The position numbers and the translations under genes were made by a program. The notes beneath the pieces are model-generated. The model was not told the origin of the DNA. It searched no databases and was given only the letters and a program-made list of their open reading frames with translations. DNA of 64,000 nucleotides from Albula goreensis (lineage: Eukaryota; Chordata; Actinopteri; Albuliformes; Albulidae): assembly GCA_022829145.1 (NCBI GenBank), contig CM040741.1:38548534-38612533 (forward strand). Reading direction: 5' to 3'. Below are positions 1 to 11,134 of the stretch, piece by piece. Every line of letters starts with the position of its first letter. The stretch's first letter is position 1.

Positions 1-630
1 CATCGGTATTCACAGCCATTCCACGTCAAATTGCTGAGGATGAATTTGAGACATTCAAATTTGCATGGACAGGTTCCTCACTGTGTTACTTTATTAGCTG
101 CCCGAACTAGTCAATGCTCTCAGTTATTTCAATGCTTACACAAAGTTTTATTATGTTTATTTTTTATGCTCATAGTTAAGCCTTGCAATGTTGTATTTTA
201 TAACTGAAAACTGTTTCACCACATATTATACTCATACATATTATACTTACAATATCGATGTTATGACAGTGACATAACAGTGAGAGCAACTTATGACAGT
301 ATTATATTAACAATCTAAACAAGTATTAAGCTATTAAGTAACTATTAACTATAGCCTAAACACAGATATTTTTAGTTTTAGTAACAAGAATGCCATTAGT
401 GAAAGCTATTTTCACACATTCTTCAGTTAAAATGTGAATGTCCTCAGTTAAAATGTATGTATTTATATAGGTGGTACATAGTCCCTAGTAATAAAGGTTT
501 CTTCACATTGAAAGTGTGAGAAATTAAATTTGTTTTGATGACACGCCTTGTACATTGAGGCTATAGCTCCATAAACAATTTCTGTGCAACACACCCATGC
601 AGCGGCTACCCATGAAGACTGAAAAAGGGG
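1..630. other. AT-rich noncoding flank
   Basis: No open frame, RNA gene or recognisable repeat was seen. The stretch is AT-rich and ends at the target-site duplication of the hAT-type element that follows. Confidence 0.6.
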
Positions 631-638
631 ATTCAAAG
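631..638 (+). repeat. Left target-site duplication of the hAT-type element
   Basis: ATTCAAAG here is repeated exactly at 1533-1540, directly outside the other end of the element. It marks the insertion boundaries. Confidence 0.85.
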
Positions 639-1532
639 CAGTGACGTGCGGTGAGGTTCATAGCTGGTGAGGCACTGACGTCATCAGAATCAGATTTGCA
701 AATAGATGCATAGATTGACAGCAGTTTACAGGTTATGTTTCACTTCTGCATCCTTTACACATACAAGCAATTCTTTCAGCTCCGGCGTTGGTCTTCCTTT
801 AGTTATTATCTCCTGCTTCGATTGAAAGTCCACTTGAGAAAACTGTTTTAGTGTCAAAATGTAGTCATCTATGTTGAAAGTCGGGATAGGCGAGAGGAAA
901 AAAATAATCTCTATCTCTAATAATCTATCGCTGCACTTGACTTGCTTACCGTATCGTTTAGCCTAGCTCGCTGTCACTTACTCTGCAGTTGTGGAGTGAC
1001 AAGACGAATGTCTGGGATCTTGAGCGCCCCCTGCCATGAGGCAAGAGAACTGCCTGCCTCACCTCCAACCTGTTCTCTGCCGTTTATAATCGCTCAGCAC
1101 ACGAAACACGTTACACAAACACAGTTGGTGACAAAAAGCACTGTACATTATATACATAAGCTAAATTATTGAAAATCAGTTTACATATTAAATGTGTTTA
1201 AACCATTTTATTGACGCCGTACAGCAACATGCTCTCTCTGCTTAGCAGTCAGCGCAGTTAGCCAGGGGTTGCGCAATCCAAGGTGAGGCTGAGCTCGCTG
1301 CTGCCTCACCGGCATCGCTTCCAAGCATTTGAATGGGAAATTAAGAAAATTCAGCGATTTTGAAGAAAGAATAATCGAAATTGGTGAAGCTAAATGAAAA
1401 ATAAATATTTTTTAGTACAAACCACTGGATGAATATAACAATTTAAATTATTTTATTATTATATATTTTCTTTCTTTCCATGATGGCTGGTGAGGCACTG
1501 CCTCACCTGCCTCCCCTGACCGCACGTCACTG
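639..1532. mobile_element. Non-autonomous hAT-type DNA transposon, 894 bp
   Basis: The element starts CAGTGACGTGCGGT and ends with the inverse, ACCGCACGTCACTG. The inner flanks also share GGTGAGGCA-type motifs in inverted order. The 8-bp direct repeat ATTCAAAG lies immediately outside both ends (631-638 and 1533-1540). An 8-bp target duplication with a terminal CAG/CTG is characteristic of the hAT superfamily. The interior is under 900 bp and has no long ORF. The largest, 942-1172 (76 codons), resembles no transposase, so the copy would need a transposase supplied from elsewhere. The perfect target duplication and well-kept termini suggest a fairly recent insertion. The hAT assignment rests on termini and duplication length only. 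Zisupton-type or other 8-bp-duplicating elements are not excluded. Confidence 0.85.
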
Positions 1533-1540
1533 ATTCAAAG
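1533..1540 (+). repeat. Right target-site duplication of the hAT-type element
   Basis: An exact copy of ATTCAAAG at 631-638. The pre-insertion site would have carried it once. Confidence 0.85.
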
Positions 1541-4500
1541 TATATCAAAAAACATACAGATACAGACACAGTGGCAATTCCACTGAAACAAGAGGACACA
1601 GTGGTGAGGTTGCGTGAAACAAGAACAAAGGCCTTCAGGTACTATGACTTAACTAAAACCCACAAGTCTAAGGGGCAACATTTGACTGTCCTGTGTGCCA
1701 CACACACAACACAGGTGTGTGGGAGTCTGCCAAGTGGTTCAGAACCGCAGTCTCTTGTTCCCTTTCATTCCGGCATGTGAACAGTATAGACTGTGCCTGG
1801 AAAAATATGATCCTGGAGATCTACCCCCCATGATGTTTCAACTTTACCCAATAATTTCAGCTCCTGATTCTAATTCCATCTTAGTAGACCCTTTGCCACA
1901 GTGTAAAAGTGGTGCTCTTTGAAAAGGAATTTGAAAACCTCCTGGTAGGTAAATCTCCAGGAGCGAACTTGGGCAGCCCTGTGATAGAGTATGTTCAGTA
2001 GAAATTTGCGCAAGCCACCTGGGTTAATATCCCTCGTCTTTTAAAGCACCATGGGGCCCTTACTCACCACTGTCAGTCAGGGCTTTAGTTAAATGCCCCA
2101 AGAAGTACACCTTCTACAGCATACTGCCCACATCACTGTTTAGGGACATTGAATTTCTGCTTAGTCTACAAGGAATAACACCTGATTCTGGTCCACTAAC
2201 TCATCTTCCAGTGCTAAAGTTTTCTAGATGACCTCCCATCAAAGTAACCAAGTCCAAACCTGCTAATTGCTAGCAATTTCTTTCACAGGACAAATATTGC
2301 AGAACAATTTACATCAAGGAATTTAGCAGATATTCTTATTCAGACACACTAACAAAAGTTTATCCAAAGGCACAGACAATGAACAGAGACAATACTAAGT
2401 TAATAATAATAAAATCGCACAGCGTCACTGATCTGCGTCACTGCTTGACATATTGTGTGCCATCAGTATCAATTTTCAGCTGTAAAATGGTGATGTTTCC
2501 TTACTGTTCTTATAGCAGCCTGTTTAAATGGTAGCTCAAGGGTTCTTACCATTATGTTACTGAAATACTGCTATTTCCCGCTTTCCCTAAATTGTGAAAT
2601 TTACTCTTGTAAAATTTAAAGTAACCTCCCAAATTAGAAAAAAATTTTGGACCCATGAATTAATGGAGAGCGTGGTTTTCCTATACAGTACTGTACAGTA
2701 GACGTAAATGTATCATGGTCTTTGAATTAATGCTTGTTTATATTAACTGTACACATGAAAATAGTAGCAACTGAGACTGATAGACGTTTGAGGGGAGGGG
2801 TTCATCTTGATGAATGATACAAGGTGGTCAGCAAGAGAAAAGATGGAAAAAAAAACAACTTACGAAAGACCTTCAGGAACCAATTATTTTCAGAAGTTGG
2901 GGACTCCCTGTACTGCTATTTCAGTAACATAATGCTATTTTCGTTTCGCTTTTTGTTTGCCATCACCACACCAGCCCCCGCCTGCTTGCTTCTGCTTTCC
3001 TATCTGTCATTTGGGGATGTGACAGATTGTTACACTCTGCCTATAATTTAATTTTGGTCATGTAACTGCTGTGATTCCCTGACAGGGTGCACTCTCCAAA
3101 AATAGTCTTCCACAAAAATGTGTAATGACTTAATTGCAAAAAAAGAAAAAAGTCCACCGGATACATGAGTTTTCCCAACTCAAATCTACTCAGACATTTT
3201 CTCCAGCCATGGAAAATTGTATTGTGATAACAACATTCATATTTTCTACCATTCGTAAGTCAGCACAGTCCTAATATTTATGTATATATGTTCTCAATAT
3301 TCCAATATACAGCATATAGAGCAGCCTATTTGACATGAAATTTTACATAATTTTGAAAGGCCACAATTCAGAACATGTTATCATTAAAACACAAGTTTAA
3401 ATGATAATAGTAATGTAAATTATCGTTTATATTTATGACAGATAATTCTAAATGATAATACAGTATATGATCAGGACAAGAGGATAAAACACCTGTGTGA
3501 GTTCAAATGTAGTGTGCAATGATTTCGCAAGTGAAATGGTGGAATGGTCCACAACTGCAATACAATCACTAACCAGAACTTCAATGTAAATTTCATAATA
3601 CAATACAAATCTAAAAGAGCCGCAGCAGAGATAAGCCAATACCCTTCCTCAGCTATTCTTTGCTGTTGCTTAGCGTTCATCCATGTTTTTTGTATGACAA
3701 ATATGATTCAATAATGCAAGATCAAGACAAAAAAAAACATCACACATATCCTCCTGAACATGTGACTGGAAAGACTATTTTCACAAAGAACTGGAGTCAC
3801 CTCCGTTGCAAACCTCATTACATCAAAGCTCACACAAGAGAGTGTAGAATCCTATTAATTTCCTCTGCTCTACCCCATTCCATTTCCTCAAGATTTATTC
3901 AACGGCAGATGAAAATTGCGGTACCTCCTTATTTCATCTTATTTATTTTTTCATCGGTGCTATCGGTGTGTGGATTTATATTACAGCATAACAGATCACA
4001 TAAATTAATGATCTGTAATTAGACTGCCCTGCATTACTTATGGGATATCCAGTTTGGGGGAGAGATATGCTGTATTCACATGGCAAATCTGCAAATGGCA
4101 TATAAATCTAATAGCTTCCACATTAAAGCCATATTTTCCTTGTCCCTTGTGTTGCTTGTAATATGTATCCCATTTGAAGATCATTGTAAATATAAATTAG
4201 GGGGCTTTTTGATCTCGCTCGGTTCCCCGTGTTTGTAATTTGACTGTGAAGGTTAACTCAAAGCCCCTTTAACCAACAAGACTGAATGCAGTATTTCCAG
4301 TGAAATAAGGTCACAAGACAATATTCGGTCTATAGAACCTGATACAGTAAATTGGCCATACTGCACAGGGTGTGAATGAATGCATAGGAAAACAGAGGAC
4401 CAATAAGATATAGTATCATTAATATCCTAGTGCCAGTGAAGTGTATCACCTCAGGGCTGTAAAAACAGTGCATCCCATCATACGCTGTCCCTGGGCTTCG

Positions 4501-5079
4501 CCACTAACGACCATCGGGGGAGTTCACTGTCGTCATTTACATTTCTCTTCTGGCAGCCCTTCACCGTGAGGGAACCATTAACAAGGCATGTTTAACCTTC
4601 CTCTGAGGTGGTTTTCCACACCCCCCTTCCCCCAATCCCCCTACCCTCAATGCTTATCCCCTGCCACCTTGCCCCTGTGTCTCCAGTATTATTCCCATAC
4701 AGATAAACATGCATTTTCTATACTGAAATTAAAAGTGGGATTTATAAAAAGCTACACAGCCCATGCAATTCCCAAGGAAAAGCCATCCAGGAAAAGCCAG
4801 CTGTATTATATTGTAAGGATGTGTGTAAGGATATACAGGGTGCACATATACTGTATGCTACTGTGATGTGAATTTATTCATATACCCATAAATACTGGGG
4901 TCTGCATTTACATAGTTTGTAGCTTGCACGTACAAGGCATATGTTATTTATGACCAACATGTACAGAATAATTCATATGTAATGTGAGGGACTGGAGGTG
5001 GGGGGTGGGTAGTGGGGTTACCTGTCACATAAAAGAGAGATGTGTAGGAGAGACCATTTATATTCCTTTTTTATATGTT
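1541..5079. other. Noncoding, mostly unique AT-rich DNA
   Basis: Only short chance-length ORFs occur (at most 120 codons, 3660-4022), none with a recognisable domain. A small palindromic stem lies near 3987-4015 (ACAGATCA and TGATCTGT). No RNA gene or named repeat was identified. Confidence 0.55.
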
Positions 5080-5420
5080 ACTTCTCCCCCCGTGTCTTAA
5101 AATGCACAGTTTCAGTGGAAAGCCGAGTTTTGCAGGCTTGGCTGGGAGCACAGGCAGGGAGATGGAATTATTAGACAAAGCTCCGGCACGTCAGGGGCTT
5201 AGCGGCGTAGCCAGGGATCATCGCCGGGGCTTGTCATGGAAATTACCGGCTGCTCCTGGGATTCAGGCGGCAGATGCATCTGTGTGAGATTGCCGGTGCC
5301 GGGCATTAAAATCAAATGTGATTAATGGCCTTCACCATGAACAGTTATTACTCCAAAGGTAAATGGACAGGGATTTGGAGCCGAAGGATAATGCAGGCGA
5401 TTGATGGAAAATTCATTTGT
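5080..5420. promoter_or_regulatory. Candidate conserved noncoding (enhancer-like) island
   Basis: GC content rises clearly against the flanks. The 5301-5340 stretch carries stacked homeodomain-style TAAT/ATTA cores (ATTAAAATC, GTGATTAATGG). The short ORF 5075-5287 resembles no protein. High complexity, no repeat character and dense AT-core motifs in a GC-richer setting are typical of vertebrate developmental enhancers. This is inference from composition and no conservation was tested. Confidence 0.3.
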
Positions 5421-5965
5421 TCTCTGTCCTATTTTTTTTTATTCTGGGTTGGGGTGGGGGGGGAGAGACATGACTGTGAAATTCCATGAAGGTGTAACAC
5501 ATGAAGCAGAAGGATGACAAAAAAAACAATGGATGAACATGCTAATGACACTCATTCATTCGAGGAGGGCTTGAGAACAAACAAGATGGTCATTTTAATT
5601 CCTGTTTTTTGTTGGAATATATGGATATTAAAAAAATAAAAACTTCATGTGGAAGGCTATGCATTGATCAATCTGCTATGGCTTCCCCCAAAAACCATCC
5701 TAAGAACTGCCTTTTAAGGTGAACGCTCTGCATTTTTGGTGTAGAGATGAAATATTAATTTCGTGTTCCCGTTAAAAGAAAGACTATTTTCAGATCAAGG
5801 AGGAGAGAGAATCAGAAATTCTTCTCATACTTATTAAATAATTTAGAGCTCCTGCCTGCACTCTCATTAAGAATCTCAAGTCGACACAGCCAGAGCACTG
5901 AGTGGAGAAGAGAACATCCTGCCTGTGACAGAATGAGAAGATTTATATAAGATGAGAGGAGAGTA

Positions 5966-5999
<34 letters not shown>

Positions 6000-6046
6000 C
6001 TTGTTTCTCTCTCTCTCCCTCTCCCTCTTGCTCTCCCCCCCCCCCC
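5966..6046 (+). repeat. CT-rich pyrimidine tract ending in poly-C
   Basis: A run of CT dinucleotides with CCT and TTCT interruptions ends in about twelve Cs. The overlapping minus-strand open frames (5812-6097) are low-complexity artefacts of this tract (Arg/Glu repeats) and are not counted as genes. Confidence 0.9.
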
Positions 6047-6169
6047 AACCCCTGCTTCTTCTTTGCTCTCTTTTGTCTCACTTGAGTTAAAATGCATCAG
6101 TAGGATTAAAGATTTTTGGTCAACTTGAAATTCAACACAAAGGACTCTGATGGGCTTGGACTTTGAATT

Positions 6170-6700
6170 ATCTTCGGTCTCCCTGCTCCTCTATTGGATG
6201 GGGTCTGCTCAGCGGGGTGTTTGAGGGCAATGCCACAGGGATCTCCACTGTGGAGGATGTGAGAATATCATCTAACCAGTCCATTTTATTCCAGCTGCTG
6301 TGCTTTCCCCTTTAACACACTGCATCGCAGGGTGAAGATGAAAGCTTGCTCCGACTGCATGGCCTTTGCACGCCCCTGTAGAAATGCTCTGCTGCGTCTT
6401 CCGCCGCGACTCCCATGTTCTGATTGGTGGGCGTGGCTGACACACATCCATGCGTGATCACCTCAGGTCCACAGAGATTGGGAAATGGGTCAAAAGCTTT
6501 GAGCAGGTGCCGCCTTTGTCAATATCGCCGCCCCCTGCTGGAGGTAAGGAGGAAGCACAGGGAGATGAACTGCTCCAACCACTCGACCAACACGACCACA
6601 ACCAAGACGTCCCCAGTGTACCGCAGTCTACCAACAGCGACTATCGATCCTGACAGCTCTTCCAGTGCTCAGCGTAATGTGACAATGATCCCCAGTTTAT
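6170..6700 (+). promoter_or_regulatory. GC-richer block with CCAAT/GC-box motifs, donor-like site and small ORFs
   Basis: An inverted CCAAT box (ATTGG, 6423-6427) is followed one base later by a GC/CACCC-type box (GGGCGTGGC, 6429-6437). A donor-like GAG|GTAAGG lies at 6541-6549. Two overlapping ATG-initiated frames cross it: 6424-6798 (124 codons) and 6450-6653 (67 codons). Neither protein is recognised. The second is hydrophilic with a Pro-rich centre (SISPPPAG). The combination could be the promoter and first exon of a noncoding or small-protein transcript read rightwards, or an enhancer with chance motifs. There is no TATA box at the expected spacing. Confidence 0.25.
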
Positions 6701-6972
6701 TAAATACACTAAATAATGTTCTATTTATTAGCTGTCTTGTAAACACTCTGCTAGTGCCCCTCCCACTCCATACCCCCAACCTTTTGCTCTTCTTGTGAAG
6801 AGCTAAGGACCAAACAAATGACACGGAAACTCCTCTCCTGCACATTCCCTGAATATTTCATTCTCTTAGCATCACAGATGTTCCTGTGGAAAAAAGGCAT
6901 AAATATTTGATGCGTTATCTGTCTCTGATATTTTATATTCCTACAGCTACAATACTTTTATGTTCAAATGTA

Positions 6973-7078
6973 CAGTACCATGAAAAGTATGTGCCCCCTT
7001 CTTAATGTCCTCTTTTATTGTATATTTCTCTCATTGATTGGTTTTTAGATATTCAGATAAAATATAACATTAGACAAG
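6973..7078 (+). repeat. Left terminal inverted repeat of the Tc1-like element
   Basis: Aligns with the reverse complement of 8010-8115 from the CAGT terminus through the GACAAG/AACAAG motif, with scattered substitutions. Confidence 0.88.
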
Positions 7079-7329
7079 GGAACCCCAAGCAAACATAAAA
7101 TATTATATTTACATAATTCCATTAATTCAATCAAGAAAGGCACCAATTGCCCATATTGCCCCAGTAATAAAGTAATTGCCTCTTTAGTTTTGAAACAAAG
7201 AAATTAACAAATTGGTCATTGAAAATTAGGTTCAAGTGATTGAAATCAGCAAGGCTTGATTGCAACCAGCCTTACTGAGTTTAAAGAAGCATATATATTG
7301 AGCCTTGCCATCAAAAAGGAGAAGTCACC

Positions 7330-7960
7330 TCTAAAGAGCTCCCTGAGGGAAAAAGCTGTGGTGATACATCAGTCTGGAAAGGGTTAAAGGCATTTCTAAG
7401 GCTCTGGGACTCCAGCCAATCACAGGGCACATCATGATCTCCAAACGGAGAAGACTTGGAACAGTGGTGAATCTTCCCAAAATTTCGATCTGCCAAAATT
7501 TCAGCCAGGGTGCACCGGCACCTCATCCGCAAAGTCTCTGAAGCCCCCAGAAAAACTTCCCAAAAACTCCAGTTCTCTCGAGCATCAGCTATTGGGCCTC
7601 ATGGAAGAGTGGCAAGGCAGAACCCACTGCTTTCCGAGAAAACCATAAAATCTTCTCTCATGTTTGCTAAAAAGCAACTGGATGATGCTCAAGTCTTTTG
7701 GGAAAATATTCTATGGACAAATGAGTCAAAGGTGAAACTCCTTTGTCTGGCATACAATAAATACAGCATTCCACAGTAAGAACTTCATACCCACACTGAA
7801 ATATGAATGGTGCTTGATGCGTGAACGCTGCCTCACGACCTGGATGACTCGTAATCACTTAAGGAAGCATGAATTCTGATACGTATTGGAAGGTTATTCA
7901 GCAGTTATTACCCCAAAGGGTAGTTCAACCAGATATTACGTTTCGTTTGGTGACTGTAAT
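7330..7960 (+). pseudogene. Tc1-like transposase pseudogene (truncated, frameshifted)
   Basis: In the intact family the product is a DDE/D transposase of about 340 residues that binds the terminal repeats and cuts and pastes the element. Remnants appear in family order. An N-terminal helix-turn-helix region is broken by stops (EKAVVIHQSGKG-like, near 7345-7380). The next domain appears as VHRHLIRKVSE, then HGRVARQNPLLSEKT, then FAKKQLDDAQ. The start of the catalytic domain is ENILWTNESKV, near 7705-7730. The longest surviving frame is 7510-7779 (89 codons). The first catalytic Asp of the usual LWTDES motif is Asn here. After about 7790 only scraps remain, and the segment carrying the second Asp and the Glu is deleted. 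The gene cannot be functional. It lies between the element's two terminal repeats, as expected. Confidence 0.9.
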
Positions 7961-8009
7961 GTAATGTGTTCAGTGATGAGTGAATGAAATAATGATGTAA
8001 AAACTATGA

Positions 8010-8115
8010 CTTGTTTGTTTGTATATTTTATTTGATTATCTAAAACCACTCTGCAAGAGAAATATGAAATGAAAGAGGAAATCAAAAAGGGGGCAAAAAC
8101 ATTGTCGAAGCACTG
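8010..8115 (-). repeat. Right terminal inverted repeat of the Tc1-like element
   Basis: Reverse-complement partner of 6973-7078. It is followed directly by the TA target dinucleotide at 8116-8117. Confidence 0.88.
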
Positions 8116-8117
8116 TA

Positions 8118-11106
8118 CCTATGGCTGTGGAATATTAGGTGTAAAACATCAGCTGCAGCTTTAATTGAAATGAGAAATGTTTACTGAACTGTGGACAAAT
8201 CACCCTGTCTATCACAGGTGGCTAATTACTATAATAAAGCCTAGTGTTTAATTGAATGGATTGTTTATACATCCTGTTTATTTCACTGCTATATATACAC
8301 TGTTTGGTTCATACTAGCGAATATATTATGAATGCAGAGAAAATGTGGAAAATATGCAAATGAAATATCATGGTCTAAACAAATGATTAACAGATTACGA
8401 AGAAGACTTGTTGGAGGGTACCAGCGATCATTAGGAATGTGCCAGTTGTGTGATGGAACTTGTGTGCATGATTTGTGTTGCGTATGGTCATTGTCATAGG
8501 TTGGACAAACAGGATGTACAAAACACATTGACTTCTTGCTCCTGGGATGAAAAAAATATTGCATTGTATATACTCTCTTAGGAGCTGGGTATAACACTCA
8601 AAGCAGGAGATATCTACTCTTCAATAACCTTATGTAATTTATCCTGCCATCTAGCCATCTTTTTGGTAATTTATATATTCAGTTCTGCAAGTGACTGCAA
8701 GCATTGTTTGATATTAGCTAGCTTTAGAATGTAAAATGTATTACCTAGTAGGTAATGACAGTTTTGTGTTTTCTTAATTTGCACATCATATGACTTAAAC
8801 ATTTGAGTTTAACCTGTTAAACTGTTGAGAAGATTCTGGCAAAGGAATAATTTTGTGCTATCTACAATAAATTGGGATACCTGTTCCTGATCCTGTCATG
8901 TTTCACCTGGTAGCGATGAGGAGCAGGATGATCTCAGAGTACCAGAGGAGCAGTTAAAAAATCTGGAATCCATTCGCATCCATTTTTGTCTTGATTATAG
9001 ATATCATAATAACAACCACAACTGGACCCGAGTCTGCTATGCAGATTATCGACTTTGTGTATAACAAGCAGTCGCATAATTATTACAAGGATGGAGAAAT
9101 TATATTACGAGTGAAAGGGAGTTTTTGTTCTACACAGGAATTGGACTGGCAATGAGGAGCAGGTTATCAAGTAACCTTCTGATTTAACACGAAAATGGTA
9201 AATGAAGACGAAAATATACATTTTGTATTGGTATTTAAACTGGGTTCAATACTGAGATATTGACATGGGATACTTGATGGAGCAAGATTACCAGCTGGAT
9301 GAGCAGTGTGTGAAATAAGCAACTGATGCAAGCAGCATATTCGTATCAGTGTCAAGTGTATTTTAGCGGATCGCAGATACATTTTTCATGGCAGGATAGC
9401 TGAACTGCATCTAACAGGGGTCTCATCCTCTAGGCAGTAATATTTTAAAAATCTATTTGAAAATTTAGCTGCAATGAAAGTCATCCTTTACAAATTAGCA
9501 CAGACCTGCATTACATTTGTTGGAAAGAATATGTAACTTCAGTAATGCATTTCTGAAGGATTTTATTTGAACAGAATACATTTCAACAGAAGACAGATTC
9601 AAGACAACTCTGTTTGGTACAAGACAGATTTATACAGTATGCATTGATATATAGCAAACAGTTCTGTATGTATATGAGTATACATAACATAATCCAACAT
9701 GCATGGAGTGAGCGTTAATGAAAGCTGGGGATAGATGGTAAGTAATTTGAAAACATCTGATGTATAAAACAAGTGATTAAATTGGATTTTGTAACATACA
9801 TTGCATTTTTTATGATTTATTACTTTGTGGAACCCTTTCTGATGATAAAATGAAAAGGCCTTAATGCAATGCAATACAATTACTAATGACTGAGGAATAC
9901 GAATGTGTAAAAGAAGTGATGTATACTAATCGAAATGCTTAAATTTTAAATGTGAAGAAACAAGCGCCCAGTGTGACAGTTTATGGTATTTTTACCGCTT
10001 TTATGTATCGATTTCCAGATACCTAAAGCCTAAAAGGAATGAGCACATCCTGTTATTTATTGAAAATCGTGATTTGTTAATCTAAATATACAGCTAACTT
10101 ATGTCACACTCAGTATTGAAACCTTGCAAGCTGTATAATTGAAACAAAATGACAGCGAGGAAAATCAGCACATACCTGTTAATCAACTATCCTGACTACA
10201 AGCTCAAGGTTAGCTGCACAAGACCATTATCTTTCATGCATTTTTGCCTCGAAACCCCATCACTCTCAAGGACAAACTAGCTAAAATTTCTCTATTAAAC
10301 AAGCTAGGCCCAGACAGTCGGTCTGAGAGTCTCAGGGAAGGAAGAGTAACTAAATCTACCATAAGATAAGCTAACGGTAAAGGAGCTAACAAGTTCATTC
10401 AAAGCCTCGAGTCAGGAGTTAGACCAGCCTTCATTTCCGACCTTGCTTAATGATATTGAAGCAGGTGCTGGCTGCTGGAAAACCTCAGCTTCAGAAAACA
10501 GAAATATTACAAAAAAAAAAACAGATACAATGAAAACTATGAATGTAATGAGGATACAACACCAAAATTCCATCTGTCCCAAATACAAAAAAAAAATAAT
10601 AATAATAATACAGTTTTATAATTAGACATCGGCTCCACAGCTCTTTTTAACCCTGTATTCACAATACATGTATTTGATGCTCATTGGTTATGGCTGCTGT
10701 CTTACTTAGAGTGCTTATTTATCTTATTTACCCATCAGGGACAGCGCACAATTAAAAACATCGAGGACAGTCATGTGATCCATTGTATGTAAGTAGGCCG
10801 ATAGTGTAATTCCACTGGCAGTCCCAGGGAGCTCTACTCCACTTTGTGGGTACACTTTCATGAATAATACAGTCACCACCAGGCAAAGCCTCATTTCTAC
10901 TGTAATTGGCGTTGTTATTAAGGAGCAATCTAGCACCAGATAGAGGTGGTGCACAAGCTGCAATTGATTAAAATACAGTACATACATAAAAAAGAGGGCA
11001 GCTGAGAAAGAAATTGCACCTCATGCTGTGCTTTGACACATTTATTGCTACCTGAGGAAGAATTCATAGTTACAACATGTTTTAGGCTGGTATAGCGGAG
11101 AAAAGC
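8118..11106. other. Noncoding, mostly unique AT-rich DNA
   Basis: Short ORFs only. Around 8957-9151 a plus-strand frame runs about 64 codons without a stop but has no flanking splice sites and no similarity I recognise. No repeat or RNA gene was named. An A-rich/AAT-rich stretch lies at 10508-10610. Confidence 0.55.
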
Positions 11107-11134
11107 CACACACACACACACACACACACACACA
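11107..11134 (+). repeat. (CA)14 microsatellite
   Basis: Fourteen uninterrupted CA units. The minus-strand frame 10930-11133 that starts in it is an artefact. Confidence 0.95.

Larger units (their letters stand above)
6973..8115 (+). mobile_element. Degenerate Tc1-like (Tc1/mariner) transposon, 1143 bp
   Basis: The two ends are inverted, imperfect copies of each other over about 106 bp (6973-7078 and 8010-8115). They begin CAGTACCATG and, on the other strand, CAGTGCTTCG, and share blocks such as GCCCCCTT, ATATTTCTCT and TAAAATATA. The target dinucleotide TA flanks both ends (6971-6972, 8116-8117), as expected for Tc1/mariner. The interior retains part of a Tc1-like transposase reading frame on the plus strand. 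Autonomous Tc1 elements of fish are about 1.6 kb, so roughly 0.4-0.5 kb is missing, mainly the C-terminal catalytic part. The inverted repeats have diverged substantially, so this is an old, immobile copy. Confidence 0.93.

Noticed and set aside
5812..6097. Minus-strand Arg/Glu-rich frames
   Set aside because: They translate a CT-rich microsatellite. No credible protein features outside the repeat.
8290..8620. Possible second transposon after the Tc1-like element
   Set aside because: No inverted ends, target duplication or coding remnant could be found.
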